From assembly GCF_002251855.1 (NCBI RefSeq), contig NZ_NOXW01000022.1:248001-312000 (forward strand): a stretch of DNA of 64,000 bases. The letters run 5' to 3'. The stretch's first letter is position 1, and every line of letters starts with the position of its first letter. Below, piece by piece: positions 1-10,334 of this stretch. Origin of the DNA: Rhodoferax sp. TH121. Lineage in GTDB: Bacteria > Pseudomonadota > Gammaproteobacteria > Burkholderiales > Burkholderiaceae_C. The position numbers and the translations under genes were made by a program. The notes beneath the pieces were generated by a model. The model worked only from the letters and a program-made list of their open reading frames with translations, was not told where the DNA came from and made no database searches.

Positions 1-1
1 G

Positions 2-322
2 GCAGAGATTGCTGGCGAATACGTGAAGAAAGGTCGCCCGATTTACGTGGAAGGCCGCCTGAAGTACGGCAAATACACTGACCAGTCTGGCGTCGAGAAG
101 AACACCGTCGACATTGTGGCCACTGAACTGCAGCTGCTGGGTGGACGTGAAGGCATGGGTGGCCCTGGTGGGGACGGCGATGAGGGCGGTGGTTACCAGC
201 AAGCCCCTCGCCGCCCCGCGCCGCCGCCCCGCGCGGCAGCCCCTGCACCCGCACCGCGTCAGGCGCCCGCGCCGCGGCCCGCGAGTGGCTTTGACGATAT
301 GGATGACGACATTCCGTTCTGA
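2..322 (+). CDS. ssb: Single-stranded DNA-binding protein, C-terminal part (5' end outside window)
   Basis: The reading frame is already open at base 2 and encodes the end of the OB fold ([19 protein letters not shown]), which is typical of bacterial SSB. A Gly/Pro/Ala-rich disordered linker of about 45 residues follows, then the acidic tail DDMDDDIPF. The DDDIPF tip is the known docking peptide for SSB partners such as Exo I, RecQ and the Pol III chi subunit, so the gene is intact at its 3' end. SSB binds ssDNA as a tetramer in replication, repair and recombination. Only about 107 residues are visible because the start lies upstream of the window. A strong hairpin terminator follows. The identification is secure from the tail and the OB-fold strand. 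Confidence 0.95.
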   Translation, partial: AEIAGEYVKKGRPIYVEGRLKYGKYTDQSGVEKNTVDIVATELQLLGGREGMGGPGGDGDEGGGYQQAPRRPAPPPRAAAPAPAPRQAPAPRPASGFDDMDDDIPF

Positions 323-374
323 CGCGCAGCGGCAGCGAGCTCAGCCATCTTGAAGGGGCTGCGCCACACGCAAG

Positions 375-405
375 AAAAAAGCGACTGGGTTCCAGTCGCT
401 TTTTT
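375..405. terminator. Bidirectional rho-independent terminator between ssb and the TolC-family gene
   Basis: An 8-bp perfect stem (gcgactgg at 381-388, ccagtcgc at 392-399) with a 3-nt loop is flanked by six A on the left and six T on the right. It can therefore terminate both the rightward ssb transcript and the leftward tolC-like transcript that ends at 426. Confidence 0.9.
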
Positions 406-425
406 CTCTTTGGGGCTTGCTGTCC

Positions 426-2285
426 CTAGAAGGTCCGGCCCTTGGTGACGGTTTCGCGCACGATCTTCCAGCTGTTTCCAACGCGGGTGAGGGATAGTGT
501 TTTTTCTACGCTGTCGCGGTAGTCCACCGAGCCGTATTCTTGCTTGAACGACACTTCCGCGTTATTTGCGTCACAGGACAGTGGCTTGATATCGCTGATG
601 GCAGCTTGGATGTCGCCCTGTTTGCCGATGCGTTTTTTGCGCAGGTTTTCCCATGCGTTGCGGCTCAGGCCCATAGCTGGGACAAAGTTGTCAGCGTAGT
701 GGCCCAAATAGCTGCTCGCATCTTTGGAGTTCCAAGCAGCAAGCCAGGTTTGCACTGCGGAGGGGATCTGGGCGCAGGCCTGAGCCACGGGGTCCGGTTT
801 GGGCGCTACAGGTGCTGGCGCTACAACCACCGGGGTTGGCTGCGGCTCCGGCGTTACCGGCTTCGGGCTTGCCATGGGCACGGGAGTTTTTTCAATCGAG
901 GGTAGGGTGTGGCTGCTGCATTCCATCAGGTCGTCCTTGTCCTCGGTGCCGCCTGCCGTGCTGGGCAGATCGGTTGACAGCGGACGTAATTGCAGCGCTT
1001 GCAGCAGAGAGCCTGATGAGGCCAGTACCCGTGCATGGGAGAGTTGCAGGTCGTACTCGGCGTTGGCCAGCGCGCGTCGCGCTTGGTAATACTCGTTTTC
1101 GGTATCGAGCAGGTCCAGCAGCGAGCGTTGGCCGATGTCGAATTGCTGCTGGTAGGCGACGCGGGCTTTGGAGGTCGAGAGTTCGTGCTGTTGCAGTAGC
1201 TTGATTTGCGAACCCAGACGTACCGAGTCGTTGTAGGCAATCTGTCCGGTTTGCCAAGTGTCGCGACACGCCTTGTCGCGCAAGTCGAAGGCAACATTGA
1301 GTTTGGAGGCGTACTGCTTGATCTTGGCGATATCCGAGCCGCCACGGAACAGGTTGTAGCTGAGGACCAGCTCCATGACGGAATCGCGGTAGTCTCCACT
1401 GACGCCGCTTTGGTTGGTTTCGAAGCTTTGGCGGGCTCTGAACTCCAGAGTGGGGTAGAGCGGCGATTTGCGCTGGTTCATGTCAGCGCGGAAAGCTCGC
1501 AGGGTGGAGACTGAAGCCAGGAAGTCCGGGTTTTGGGCGACTGCGCCGCGCAGAAATTCGATACCCTGGGGCATGAAGCTGACCAAGGGTTGGGGGGGCG
1601 TTAGGCTCGAGGCCGGGATGTCACCAACCAAACGCTGGTAGCGGGCTGACACGTCATGCAGGTTGCTGACTTCGGTGATCCAGTTGGATTCCGCCAGCGC
1701 CATACGGCCTGAAGCTTGTTCCAGATCCACACGCCGGCCAACACCGGCTTGTACCTTCTGGTTGAGGCGTTCGTAGACTTCGCGGTGGGTCAGCAGGTTG
1801 TCTGCGGCCATCTCCACCAGCTCGCGGTAGCGGATCACGTCCAGGTAGGCGCGTGCCGTTTCCAGTCCAATCTGGTTGCTGGCAGATTGAAGTTCGTAGT
1901 AGCTCGCTTGTTGGGTATGACTTAGCCGGCGCACCTCGTTCAGGGTGGCGAAGCCGTCAAACAGGGTTTGGCGCAGCTGGATGCTGGCCCGGTTGGCATT
2001 GTAGGACTTCGCGCTGGCCAATGAGGGTTTGACCGTTTCATTGGTCGAGGTACCCGCTTCCAGGTCTATACGGGGTAACCAAGCACCTTCGGCGGATTTG
2101 CGTTCCTGCTGGGAGGCTTCGAAATTGTGGAAGCGGTATTTGACTTCGGGGTTCTGCAGAATCGCCCGTTCTACGGCGTCCTTGAGTGTGGAGGGGGATG
2201 CAGGGGCATTTGTCGTTTGGGCTTGGGCACTCCATGCGAGTGCAATAAGCGCAATGGCTTGGCTGATGGTGGTCAGTCTGGTCAT
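426..2285 (-). CDS. TolC-family outer-membrane channel of type I secretion with C-terminal Cds6/NTF2-like domain
   Basis: This is the outer-membrane exit duct of a type I secretion system, presumably serving the adhesin encoded about 3 kb away (LapE role). I chose the ATG at 2285 because it gives a clean signal peptide (MTRLTTISQAIALIALAW then SAQA). An upstream in-frame ATG at 2318 would add 11 residues. The body, about residues 25-465, shows the duplicated outer-membrane efflux pattern (LRQTLFDGF, LVLSYNLFRGG, FDIGQRSLLDLLDTENEYYQARR). A proline-rich linker at about 468-502 leads to a 117-residue domain with the pattern TWLAAWNSKD..YADNF and a closing SWKIVRE, which resembles the NTF2-like Cds6 C-terminal domain. 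The fusion makes the protein, at about 619 residues, clearly longer than plain TolC (about 450-490). It is transcribed away from lapG. The function of the extra domain is unknown. Confidence 0.9.
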   Translation of the reverse strand: MTRLTTISQAIALIALAWSAQAQTTNAPASPSTLKDAVERAILQNPEVKYRFHNFEASQQERKSAEGAWLPRIDLEAGTSTNETVKPSLASAKSYNANRASIQLRQTLFDGFATLNEVRRLSHTQQASYYELQSASNQIGLETARAYLDVIRYRELVEMAADNLLTHREVYERLNQKVQAGVGRRVDLEQASGRMALAESNWITEVSNLHDVSARYQRLVGDIPASSLTPPQPLVSFMPQGIEFLRGAVAQNPDFLASVSTLRAFRADMNQRKSPLYPTLEFRARQSFETNQSGVSGDYRDSVMELVLSYNLFRGGSDIAKIKQYASKLNVAFDLRDKACRDTWQTGQIAYNDSVRLGSQIKLLQQHELSTSKARVAYQQQFDIGQRSLLDLLDTENEYYQARRALANAEYDLQLSHARVLASSGSLLQALQLRPLSTDLPSTAGGTEDKDDLMECSSHTLPSIEKTPVPMASPKPVTPEPQPTPVVVAPAPVAPKPDPVAQACAQIPSAVQTWLAAWNSKDASSYLGHYADNFVPAMGLSRNAWENLRKKRIGKQGDIQAAISDIKPLSCDANNAEVSFKQEYGSVDYRDSVEKTLSLTRVGNSWKIVRETVTKGRTF

Positions 2286-2494
2286 GGATAGAAACTTCTT
2301 GGGTTCCAAGCGTGCCATGCTTGTGTGGAGACGGATGCGCTATGCTAATCTTTTGCTCAGCGCTAGTCTTAGGATTATCGTGGAGTCCCGCTTTTTGGGG
2401 CACTTGCCGACCTCCATTCAACCGCTGAAAACCCGGCCTAAATGCGATGAATGTCACGTAATCCGGATTTTTTTCAGCGAAGCACTGTCCCCCC

Positions 2495-3199
2495 ATGACC
2501 GGCACCTCACGCGCACGCTTGGTATCTCTTGCTTCATTGCGCGGGATGCTGGCTGCTTGGTACTGTTGGGTGTTGGTGGTCGGTGTCGCCAGTGGCGCGG
2601 CAGACTTTGACCGGCTGCTTGCAAGTCTGACCCAACGCTGGGGCAGCGCACCTAGTGCAAAGTTCAATGCATGGCGGGCTCTCGTGCAGGCAGGCGCTGC
2701 AAGCTCTGATCTTGAACGGATCAAACGGGTAAATGGCTTTTTTAATCAGCAGTTGCAGTTTGCCGAAGACAGTGTGGTGTGGTCCCAGACCGACTATTGG
2801 GCCACGCCGATGGAGTCGATTGGACGTGGGGCGGGGGACTGTGAGGACTTCTCGATTGCCAAGTACTTCAGTTTGCTGCAGACGGGCGTAGCCCCCGAGA
2901 AGCTGCGTCTGATATACGTGCGCGCCAAAACTGGTAGTGCAGACGGTGCCCCGACGCAAGCCCATATGGTGCTGGCTTACTACGCGCAGCCTGATGCGGA
3001 GCCGTTGATCATGGACAACCTGATTCCAGACATTCGGCCCGCTTCGCGCCGGCCGGATCTGGTGCCGGTCTTCAGTTTCAACAGTGCTGGTGTGTTTGCA
3101 GGGATTGCCGGCGGCGAGTCTGCTGCGGCCGGTGGTACGGGGCGTTTGTCGCGTTGGGAAGATTTGCTGCGGCGTGCCAAAGCAGAAGGTTTTGACTAG
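2495..3199 (+). CDS. lapG: LapG-like periplasmic cysteine protease (bacterial transglutaminase-like, DUF920)
   Basis: This is a 234-residue exported protease of the LapG family, which in Pseudomonas releases the surface adhesin LapA by cutting its N-terminal module. A hydrophobic N-terminal segment at about 18-35 acts as the export signal. The catalytic triad is visible as C116 in GDCEDF, H157 in QAHMVLAYY and D174 in IMDNL; the H-D spacing of 17 equals that of characterised LapG. It is followed 23 bp later by the LapD-like gene, so the two are probably one operon. The likely substrate is the RTX adhesin at 5169-10241, which carries the expected TAAG site. No strong ribosome site precedes the ATG at 2495; an internal ATG at 2546 is the alternative start. 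Confidence 0.93.
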   Translation: MTGTSRARLVSLASLRGMLAAWYCWVLVVGVASGAADFDRLLASLTQRWGSAPSAKFNAWRALVQAGAASSDLERIKRVNGFFNQQLQFAEDSVVWSQTDYWATPMESIGRGAGDCEDFSIAKYFSLLQTGVAPEKLRLIYVRAKTGSADGAPTQAHMVLAYYAQPDAEPLIMDNLIPDIRPASRRPDLVPVFSFNSAGVFAGIAGGESAAAGGTGRLSRWEDLLRRAKAEGFD

Positions 3200-3222
3200 G
3201 TCGTTGGCCTGAGGAGATAGTT

Positions 3223-5142
3223 ATGTCGATGTACCGTCAGTTGTGGTTGGCCATTGTGGCCAGTATGTTGCTGGCCTTGGGCGGAAGTTTGTTGGCCTCA
3301 TTGCTCAGCGCTCGCGGTTATCTGGAGTCGCAGTTGTCCATCAAAAATACAGACAACGCGACAGCTTTGGCTTTGTCCCTGAGCCAGGGCAACCCGGATG
3401 CTGTGATGGTCGATCTGGTGGTGGCATCCTTGTTTGACAGTGGCCACTACGAGCTGATTCGTATCAATGACCCTGCCGGGAAGACGATGACCGAACGGGT
3501 GAGCGACGCCAAAGACGCAGGAGCTCCCCTATGGTTTATTCGCCTGTTGCCGATTACCGCAACGCCAGGACAGGCTCAGATCAGCAGCGGTTGGAAGCAG
3601 TTTGGTACTGTGTCTTTGGTAAGCCATAGCCGGTTTGCCTACGGAGCTCTGTGGAAAAGCGCCTATGAAATGGTGCTGGCCTTGTCGGTTGCTGGTGTGG
3701 TGGGTGGTTGGCTGGGTTCCATGGTGTTGGGCCGTATTCGCAAGCCTTTGGATACTGTCATTGAGCAGGCCAAGGCTATTGCCCAGCGACGCTTTGTAAC
3801 GGTGGAAGAGCCGCGGGTTCCCGAACTCCAGCAACTGGCACTTGCGATGAATGTGACAGTGGGACGTCTCAAGAGCATGTTTGAGGAGGAGGCGTCGCGA
3901 CTGGAGGTGGTGCGGCAAGAGGCCAATTTTGACCCCCTGACGGGCCTGGCCAATCGCTCGCATTTCATGGCACGCCTCAGACAGTGCATCGACGCGGAAG
4001 ATTCGGTCGGTGGATCGCTTGTGTTGGTGCGTTTGGCCAATCTGGCAGATATCAACCGTCGTCTGGGCCGCGTAGCGACCGATGATTTTCTGAAAACTGC
4101 CGGAGCTGTGATTGCCGCCTGTGCAGACAGTGTGCCCAGTGGGTCTGGCGCACGACTTAATGGAGCCGACTTTGCGGTGCTATTGCCTGCCGAGCGTGCA
4201 GCGTTGGCCGTGGCGCAGCATCTATTGCAGCAATTGGTGCGGGTTTCGGCACCTTTTGTGGATGGTCAGGCCTGTGCTTGGCTGGGTGTTGGTCAGTTTG
4301 TGCATGGAGACGACCTGGGGAGTCTGCTCGCACGCGTGGATTTGGCGTTGGCTACTGCGGAGGCGGGGCACGCAGACGGAGTGCGTGAGGCCCCGCAGGA
4401 TGCCGCTGACGAAATGCCACGCACGGCAGAGCAGTGGGCGGTGATGATTTTGCGTGCGCTGGAGCATGGTTGGGTGCGACTGATATCCTTCCCTGTTATT
4501 AATGCGGAGGGCGGTTTGTCGCACCGTGAGTGTCCTCTGCGATTGATGTTTGATGAAAAAGGGGAGTGGCTCCCCGCGGGGCGGTTCCTGCCCGTTGCAG
4601 AACGCTTGAAACTGACGCCCGCTTTGGATCTTGCTGCAGTGCAGTTGGGTTTGAAAGAGCTTCGCGCCGAGCCACAGCTAAGTGGCTTGGCGATCAATCT
4701 GTCCGCCAGCTCGTTGCAGGATCCGCAGTTTGGATCACGGTTGCTGGCGTTGATCGATACGCACAAGGATGTGGCTGGGCGCTTGTGGCTAGAGGTCTCC
4801 GAAGCTGGTGCTTTGCAGCACCTGCCTGCCTTCAAGCCGCTTTGTACGGAGTTGAAAGAGCGTGGTTGCCGTATTGGGCTGGAGCATTACGGCGATCATT
4901 TCAGCCAGATCGGTCTCTTGCATGAATTGGGTTTGGATTACCTCAAGGTCGATGCCAGTTTTGTACGCGGGGTGGACTCCAATGCGGGCAACGCTGCGTT
5001 TCTCAAAGGGCTGTGCAGCATCGCCCACAATATTGGCCTGCAGGTACTGGCTGAAGGGGTTGCCACCAGTGCAGAGTTGACTGCACTGGTGGGTATCGGT
5101 TTTGATGGCGCGACCGGGCCTGCTGTGACGAACCCCGCATAA
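3223..5142 (+). CDS. lapD: LapD-like inner-membrane c-di-GMP receptor (HAMP, degenerate GGDEF and EAL)
   Basis: The 639-residue protein has the LapD layout: TM1 (about 7-29), a periplasmic LapD/MoxY-type output domain (about 30-145), TM2 (about 147-170), HAMP, a GGDEF-like domain (about 235-390) and an EAL-like domain (about 400-639). Both catalytic signatures are broken: NGADF replaces GGDEF, ECPLR replaces the EAL motif, and EHYGDHF replaces DDFGTG. This is expected for a receptor and not an enzyme. In characterised systems, c-di-GMP binding to the EAL domain makes the periplasmic domain sequester LapG and so preserves the adhesin. A good ribosome site (gaggag) precedes the start. The gene is convergent with the adhesin gene; only 26 bp separate the two stops. 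Confidence 0.93.
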   Translation: MSMYRQLWLAIVASMLLALGGSLLASLLSARGYLESQLSIKNTDNATALALSLSQGNPDAVMVDLVVASLFDSGHYELIRINDPAGKTMTERVSDAKDAGAPLWFIRLLPITATPGQAQISSGWKQFGTVSLVSHSRFAYGALWKSAYEMVLALSVAGVVGGWLGSMVLGRIRKPLDTVIEQAKAIAQRRFVTVEEPRVPELQQLALAMNVTVGRLKSMFEEEASRLEVVRQEANFDPLTGLANRSHFMARLRQCIDAEDSVGGSLVLVRLANLADINRRLGRVATDDFLKTAGAVIAACADSVPSGSGARLNGADFAVLLPAERAALAVAQHLLQQLVRVSAPFVDGQACAWLGVGQFVHGDDLGSLLARVDLALATAEAGHADGVREAPQDAADEMPRTAEQWAVMILRALEHGWVRLISFPVINAEGGLSHRECPLRLMFDEKGEWLPAGRFLPVAERLKLTPALDLAAVQLGLKELRAEPQLSGLAINLSASSLQDPQFGSRLLALIDTHKDVAGRLWLEVSEAGALQHLPAFKPLCTELKERGCRIGLEHYGDHFSQIGLLHELGLDYLKVDASFVRGVDSNAGNAAFLKGLCSIAHNIGLQVLAEGVATSAELTALVGIGFDGATGPAVTNPA

Positions 5143-5168
5143 CAGTACCAGCCCCCGCTACGGATTGC

Positions 5169-8100
5169 TTAGTCAGTAATAAGCTTTCCCTTTGATAACA
5201 GGTCTGCAACGATCTGTTGGTCGTTCGAGAAACTGCCGACTAAGTTGACGCCCTGTAGGGTAATAACTTGGTCTTGCTTGGACTCCTGGTAGCCGCCAGC
5301 AAACTGTCCGGCACTGCTAATGTGTGCAATGGTATTGCCACCCACGTATTCAAAGTGTAGGTAGTTTGCAAGGTTCCCAGTATCTAGTCCCGTGTGTGTT
5401 TCCGCGGTCAACAGGTCGCGCAAATCAAGGACGTCACCATTGCTGCTCACCGGAGCGGCGTCGAAACCAATGATGGTGTCAGATGCCGCCGCGGCTCCAG
5501 TGGTTCCTCGGTCTGACAGCTGCCACTTGAATGTGTCGACCATCCCATCACTCAACGCAGTGCTTCCTCCATAGAGGATATCGTTTCCTGCGCCGCCACT
5601 AATCAGGTCTGCGCCGGCATCTCCACGGATGGTGTCATTTCCTTCGTTGCCGCGCAGGTCATCGTTGCCTGTACCACCCTGAATGTCATCGTCACCAGTG
5701 CCGCCTTCCACATAGTCCTTGCCGCTGCCGCCAAGCAATATGTCGTTGCCCTCATTGCCGTACAGCTGGTCATCGTCGGCACCGCCGTCGATGGTGTCAT
5801 TGCCTGTGCCGCCTTTGATAATGTCTCCCCCCGCCCCGCCATTAATTGTGTCGTTGCCTGCAAATCCTGACAACGCATCGTTGCCCGTCGTTCCATTTAG
5901 TGTGTCTGCGCCGACAGTTCCTTGAATTTCGTTGGTGACAATGTGCAGAGTCAGGCTAGAAGACGAGGAGTCTCCTTGATCGTCCGTCAGTGTGTAGCCG
6001 ATAGTTTGATCTGGGATATTGGTCGCCGCGCTGTTCAAGTTGACTGCGTTGAAGCGCACGCCGTCAATCATGACGCTTGCATTGCTATTGGGTTCGATGC
6101 GAATGCTGCCAATACTGCTCCAGGTGCCGGGCAATGTGACATACCCTTCGCTCGTTATGGCGATTTGTCCCAATAGGTTGCCTGCAATGTCGTAGGCAGT
6201 TACGGCGACAGCTGTACCCGTGCCTAAGTTGCTATTGCCTGAATTGATGTTCAGTTGCAGATTGGTGACGCCTTGAGCGTAGGTTGCCCGGTTAAAGGTA
6301 ATCACCAAAGTCTCGAGGTTGTCGAGTCTTTGGTTGGCGCCACCTCCGTTGACACCCACGCCAGGTGAGCCTCCGAAGTTAATAGTTCCATCTGGTGCAT
6401 TGACGTTGCCTGTACGGGTTACGCCTTGCAGAGTTACACCTAGACCTGAAGGGTCTGTCTCAAATCCAATTGTCTGCTGTGCGCCGGTGCTGGGAGCAGT
6501 GGTTTGTGAAGTCGGTGGCGTGTATTTGTAGTATCCGTCACTGTGGAATACTAGGGTTGAACCGTCCGTTGAGCTGGTCCAGCTCAATTCATTGGCAACA
6601 TTTACGCTATAGCTTCCCCCACCCAGCGTGCCTGAGCTTGGTGTTGTCAGGTTGAATGTGGCGCCGTTGAAGGTAATAGACGTCACTTTGGCATTGTCCA
6701 CCATGTTATCCGCGCCCGCGCCCAGGTTAAATACCGTGACGGCTTGTCCGGCTCCATCGGTTCCCGTAGCCGTGACTACATTCCCCTCGAAGAAGGTGTT
6801 TTTGAGGAACAACGTGTCGCGGTCTGCATTGGCAATCGGACGACCATTGACAATCTTGATACTCTCTACTGCGCTCGCGGTGTCTCCATCACGGTCAATC
6901 ACACTGAAGCCGATATCTATTTGATCACCGCTGGTTGCTGAACCTTGTGTGTAGTAAGAGTAGTCACCATTTTCGAAGTTGAAAACAAGCGTTCCCTTAG
7001 TGAATCCCAGCCCACTATTCAAGGTCAGCAAAGTTGCATTCAATGTCACCGTGGTGTGTACACCCGTACGATAAAACTCATCATAGGTAATTTGGTTGGT
7101 ACCATTGAAAGTGAATCGTACGGTGGTGTCAGACAGAGTGTCCGTGTCGTTGCCATCGAGCAGAACGTCAATGTATTGAACATAGCCGCCGTCTGCCCCA
7201 ATCTTCACATAAGGGTTGCCTCCAGTTGTTCCGACGTTGCCGCCAAAGCTGGGTGGGATGGTCGCGTTCAGGGCTTCCGACAGCTGATTCAGGTCGTTTA
7301 CCAGAATTGCAGGATCCTTTGTATTGCTCTTATCTGCATCTATGTTGTGAATGCTGTCTAGTGGCGCGGTGTTGCTTATACCGCCGCCAATGCCGATGGC
7401 ATAGGATTGAACTGACGGGTTATTCGCCAGAAATTGTGTGTAGCTAATAGGGTTGGCTGGTGCGTTTGTCTCTGTCGCAGGTGTCAAAGTGCCGCTTGCG
7501 CCCACACTCACAGTTGGAACTCCATCGGAAACAAAGTACGCAATATTGGTTTTGCTGGCGTCGATAGTGCCGAACATGTCCTGAATTTTGTACAAACCAT
7601 CTTCATAGTTTGTCGAGCCTCCAGATGCGGGTATGGCGTTGATTGCCGCAATCGCATCTGCCTTGGAGGTCAGCAATGTAGTTCCCGCGGTGGCTGTCCC
7701 AGAAAAATATCCAACCTTTACCGTCACGTTAGCCGATTCATCGTAGTACTTGCTCACCATATCGATGAGTGCCTGTTTGGCCACCGCCAAGCGACTGGAA
7801 ATGCTCGCATTTCCATCGGCGTCTACAACACGCACGGCACCGCCGTCGCCAGTGTTAATCATGCTGCCAGAAGTATCTAGCATCAATACCAGGTTGTAAC
7901 TTGTCGCAGCTCCACTTTGCGGCACCTCCACGGTGTGAGATTGCACAGCTGGTACGTCATCCACAATGGTGACTCGCAAACTTGCGCTTCCACCAGTGCG
8001 TGTGTAGGTGAACTGCTCCACCAAATTCAATGGTGTTGCTCCTGAGGCGCTGTCGTTGTCTACGCGGTCTGTGAGTGTATAGGTGTAGCTGCCCGTGGTT

Positions 8101-10241
8101 CGGTCCACAACCAAAGTTCCGTACGCCGTAGTCGCTGTGTAGATGTTTCCTGAGAGTGTGACCGTACTCCCGGCGGGCCCTGTAATGGCAGTAATGTTTC
8201 CGCTCAACCCCACATCGTTGGTCCACAAACTACCGCTGGCGGTACTGGCTCCGGTACCACTGCCCGTGCTCAACGCCGATTCATTGACGATAGCCAAGTC
8301 GTCGCGTGCATTGAAGGCAGATAGATTGACCGATCCGGTACTGGTTTGGCCATCTTGGTCTGTCAGTGTGTAGCTGAACGAACCAGATCCTGCTGTGGTT
8401 GGGGTATAGGTGTAAGTCTGAGTCGCGGCGTTGTACGTTAGTCCTGTCGGTAGAGTTCCATTGGCCGTGATGGTTGCATTGTCGAGCAGCAGATCGTTGG
8501 CCATCAGATCTGCACGCGTAAAGGTAACTGTTTGCCCCACCAATGCCTGATAAACATCGTTGGTCGCGATCGGTGCTCCGTCGTTGATAGGTGAGACGGT
8601 GATGGTTGCTGTGGCCGTATTTCCGGAAACTAAGCCTGCGTTGTCCTTGCTTGTGTAGGTGAAGGCCGTTGAGCCGTTCCAATCCGAGGATGGCATGAAG
8701 TAAAAGGTCCGCGCATTTGCGCTGGCTGTGTAGTCGATACCCGTTCCTGCCAGTTGAGTCATTGCGGCATCGAGGTACAAACGACCGTTGACAGGCAGAC
8801 TTGTAAGGGTGAATACGCCTATGGTTCCATCCACATCACTTCCCGTTACGGTAACAGGAATGGCTGTGTCCTCGTTTCCGTTGGCCGTGGCATTGTTCGT
8901 CACTGGGGCATCGTTGACAGGAATCACTGTTACCGTAGTGGTTGCCGCATTTGAGGTTGTGGTGCCATCTGTCACAACTGCGGTGATATTGCGAGGCGTT
9001 GTGCTCGGATTCTCTAGGGTGTTGGAGAACGTGATGGCCCGCAATGCGGCTTGGTAATTTGCCAGTGAACTTGAGCCTGTCAGCGTGATGACATTTCCGG
9101 TGACGGTTGCAGAGATTCCTGCGGTCAATACACCGACGGTCAGTACGTCACCTGCCTGTGCGTTGGTCAGCGTGATGGTTGCGCCTGTTATTGCGGTCGA
9201 GTCAGTATCTGTGATAACGACATCCGTGTCGGCTATTGCTACTGCAGAACCGCCTTCTGTGAATGTGGTGAGGTAGTTTGCCCCCGTTGTTGTGCTGTTG
9301 TTGTTGTCCAGATCCAAGGTTGGTACAGCATCATTGTTGAGGATGGAGCCGCTGCCGGTGTCGCCGGTGGAGACCAAGGGGTTGGAAGAGGAACCAGCGC
9401 CCAGGATGACAGTCTCGGTGGACTCGGTGAGAGCGTCATCGATGACGGCCACGCGGACCTGCACGGCGGTGCCGGCAGCGGGCAGGGTGATCTGGTTGGA
9501 AGCAGGCACGGCGACCCAGGCCGAGCCGTTGTAGTACTGCAGGTTGTTGTAGTCAACGCCATTGGTGGCGGAGCCAGCCAGACTCAGGGTGACGGTGGTG
9601 TTGGCCGCCACGGGAGTGGACAGACTGACGTCGTAGACCAAGAAATTGCCATTGGCCTCGGCCACGGAGGTGGCGTCGGAGATGACGACGTTGGCGGTGG
9701 TCGTGGTGGCGGCAGAGCTGGGCAGTGGCGAATCTTGTGCAGCGCCACCCAACGGGTCTTCTTGCAATTCTCCGTTCTGTGGGTCTGCGGCACGTTGAAT
9801 GCCTAGAGCGGTCAGTTCTTCGCTGATGCGTACCAAGCGCACAAAACTGTGTGAATCACCGCCTTCTCCCCCTCCGAGTCCGGCTGCCGTAGCTTCCAGC
9901 TCTGAAGACAGGTCGCCAGTTCCCGTAGCTAAGGCGCGCGTAATTGCCTCTGCTCCGCTGTTGAGGTCTTTCAGTGCAGCTTCCGTGGGGTCTGTGGGCG
10001 AAGTGCCGAGCAAGTTTGCATCCAGCAACAGTTCACGGCCTGAGGTAATGCTCAGAGGCTGCCCATTGGGCAAGGCAAGCTCCAGCACGGATCCATCTTC
10101 TGTGGCGACGATTTGACCTTCTTGGACCTCGTCACCGAGTTTCAATGGGCGTCGGCTGCCATCCGCATTAACGATCCAAGCCTTGCCCTGCAGGATCACA
10201 ACAACGCCACGTGCTTGGGCGGTAACTTGGTTGGCAGCCAT
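5169..10241 (-). CDS. lapA: Giant RTX adhesin, LapA-like, with retention module, VWA domain and type I secretion signal
   Basis: The product has 1690 residues from the ATG at 10241, chosen because GGAG lies 8 nt upstream; an in-frame ATG at 10274 has no ribosome site. The N-terminal retention module (about 1-125: [24 protein letters not shown]) contains the TAAG sequence cut by LapG in related adhesins, at residues 118-121 (bases 9879-9890). A Calx-beta-like domain (about 185-300) comes next, followed by cadherin/Ig-like modules ([18 protein letters not shown]) and a von Willebrand A domain whose MIDAS motif DTSGSM lies near residue 787. About ten nonapeptide RTX repeats (GGxGxDxxx) sit at about 1440-1550, before a type I C-terminal secretion domain ending in [10 protein letters not shown]. 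It would be exported by LapB, LapC and the TolC-type channel. Composition shifts near base 9290. Confidence 0.93.
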   Translation of the reverse strand: MAANQVTAQARGVVVILQGKAWIVNADGSRRPLKLGDEVQEGQIVATEDGSVLELALPNGQPLSITSGRELLLDANLLGTSPTDPTEAALKDLNSGAEAITRALATGTGDLSSELEATAAGLGGGEGGDSHSFVRLVRISEELTALGIQRAADPQNGELQEDPLGGAAQDSPLPSSAATTTTANVVISDATSVAEANGNFLVYDVSLSTPVAANTTVTLSLAGSATNGVDYNNLQYYNGSAWVAVPASNQITLPAAGTAVQVRVAVIDDALTESTETVILGAGSSSNPLVSTGDTGSGSILNNDAVPTLDLDNNNSTTTGANYLTTFTEGGSAVAIADTDVVITDTDSTAITGATITLTNAQAGDVLTVGVLTAGISATVTGNVITLTGSSSLANYQAALRAITFSNTLENPSTTPRNITAVVTDGTTTSNAATTTVTVIPVNDAPVTNNATANGNEDTAIPVTVTGSDVDGTIGVFTLTSLPVNGRLYLDAAMTQLAGTGIDYTASANARTFYFMPSSDWNGSTAFTYTSKDNAGLVSGNTATATITVSPINDGAPIATNDVYQALVGQTVTFTRADLMANDLLLDNATITANGTLPTGLTYNAATQTYTYTPTTAGSGSFSYTLTDQDGQTSTGSVNLSAFNARDDLAIVNESALSTGSGTGASTASGSLWTNDVGLSGNITAITGPAGSTVTLSGNIYTATTAYGTLVVDRTTGSYTYTLTDRVDNDSASGATPLNLVEQFTYTRTGGSASLRVTIVDDVPAVQSHTVEVPQSGAATSYNLVLMLDTSGSMINTGDGGAVRVVDADGNASISSRLAVAKQALIDMVSKYYDESANVTVKVGYFSGTATAGTTLLTSKADAIAAINAIPASGGSTNYEDGLYKIQDMFGTIDASKTNIAYFVSDGVPTVSVGASGTLTPATETNAPANPISYTQFLANNPSVQSYAIGIGGGISNTAPLDSIHNIDADKSNTKDPAILVNDLNQLSEALNATIPPSFGGNVGTTGGNPYVKIGADGGYVQYIDVLLDGNDTDTLSDTTVRFTFNGTNQITYDEFYRTGVHTTVTLNATLLTLNSGLGFTKGTLVFNFENGDYSYYTQGSATSGDQIDIGFSVIDRDGDTASAVESIKIVNGRPIANADRDTLFLKNTFFEGNVVTATGTDGAGQAVTVFNLGAGADNMVDNAKVTSITFNGATFNLTTPSSGTLGGGSYSVNVANELSWTSSTDGSTLVFHSDGYYKYTPPTSQTTAPSTGAQQTIGFETDPSGLGVTLQGVTRTGNVNAPDGTINFGGSPGVGVNGGGANQRLDNLETLVITFNRATYAQGVTNLQLNINSGNSNLGTGTAVAVTAYDIAGNLLGQIAITSEGYVTLPGTWSSIGSIRIEPNSNASVMIDGVRFNAVNLNSAATNIPDQTIGYTLTDDQGDSSSSSLTLHIVTNEIQGTVGADTLNGTTGNDALSGFAGNDTINGGAGGDIIKGGTGNDTIDGGADDDQLYGNEGNDILLGGSGKDYVEGGTGDDDIQGGTGNDDLRGNEGNDTIRGDAGADLISGGAGNDILYGGSTALSDGMVDTFKWQLSDRGTTGAAAASDTIIGFDAAPVSSNGDVLDLRDLLTAETHTGLDTGNLANYLHFEYVGGNTIAHISSAGQFAGGYQESKQDQVITLQGVNLVGSFSNDQQIVADLLSKGKLITD

Positions 10242-10334
10242 ACAAACTCCAGAATTCAGCGAATTGATATTCACTGACTCTAGGGCACTCGGGCTCGTCT
10301 GCCTATTGTCCTCAAGTACAGGTTGTGTGGATTT

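Noticed and set aside
4112-4444. 110-codon frame inside lapD
   Set aside because: Alternative-frame shadow with no ribosome site; the lapD frame is continuous and clearly coding.
5585-5915. Short tandem DNA repeats resembling a CRISPR or minisatellite
   Set aside because: They encode RTX nonapeptides (GGxGxDxxx) in frame in the adhesin. Spacing is 27 bp with no spacers.
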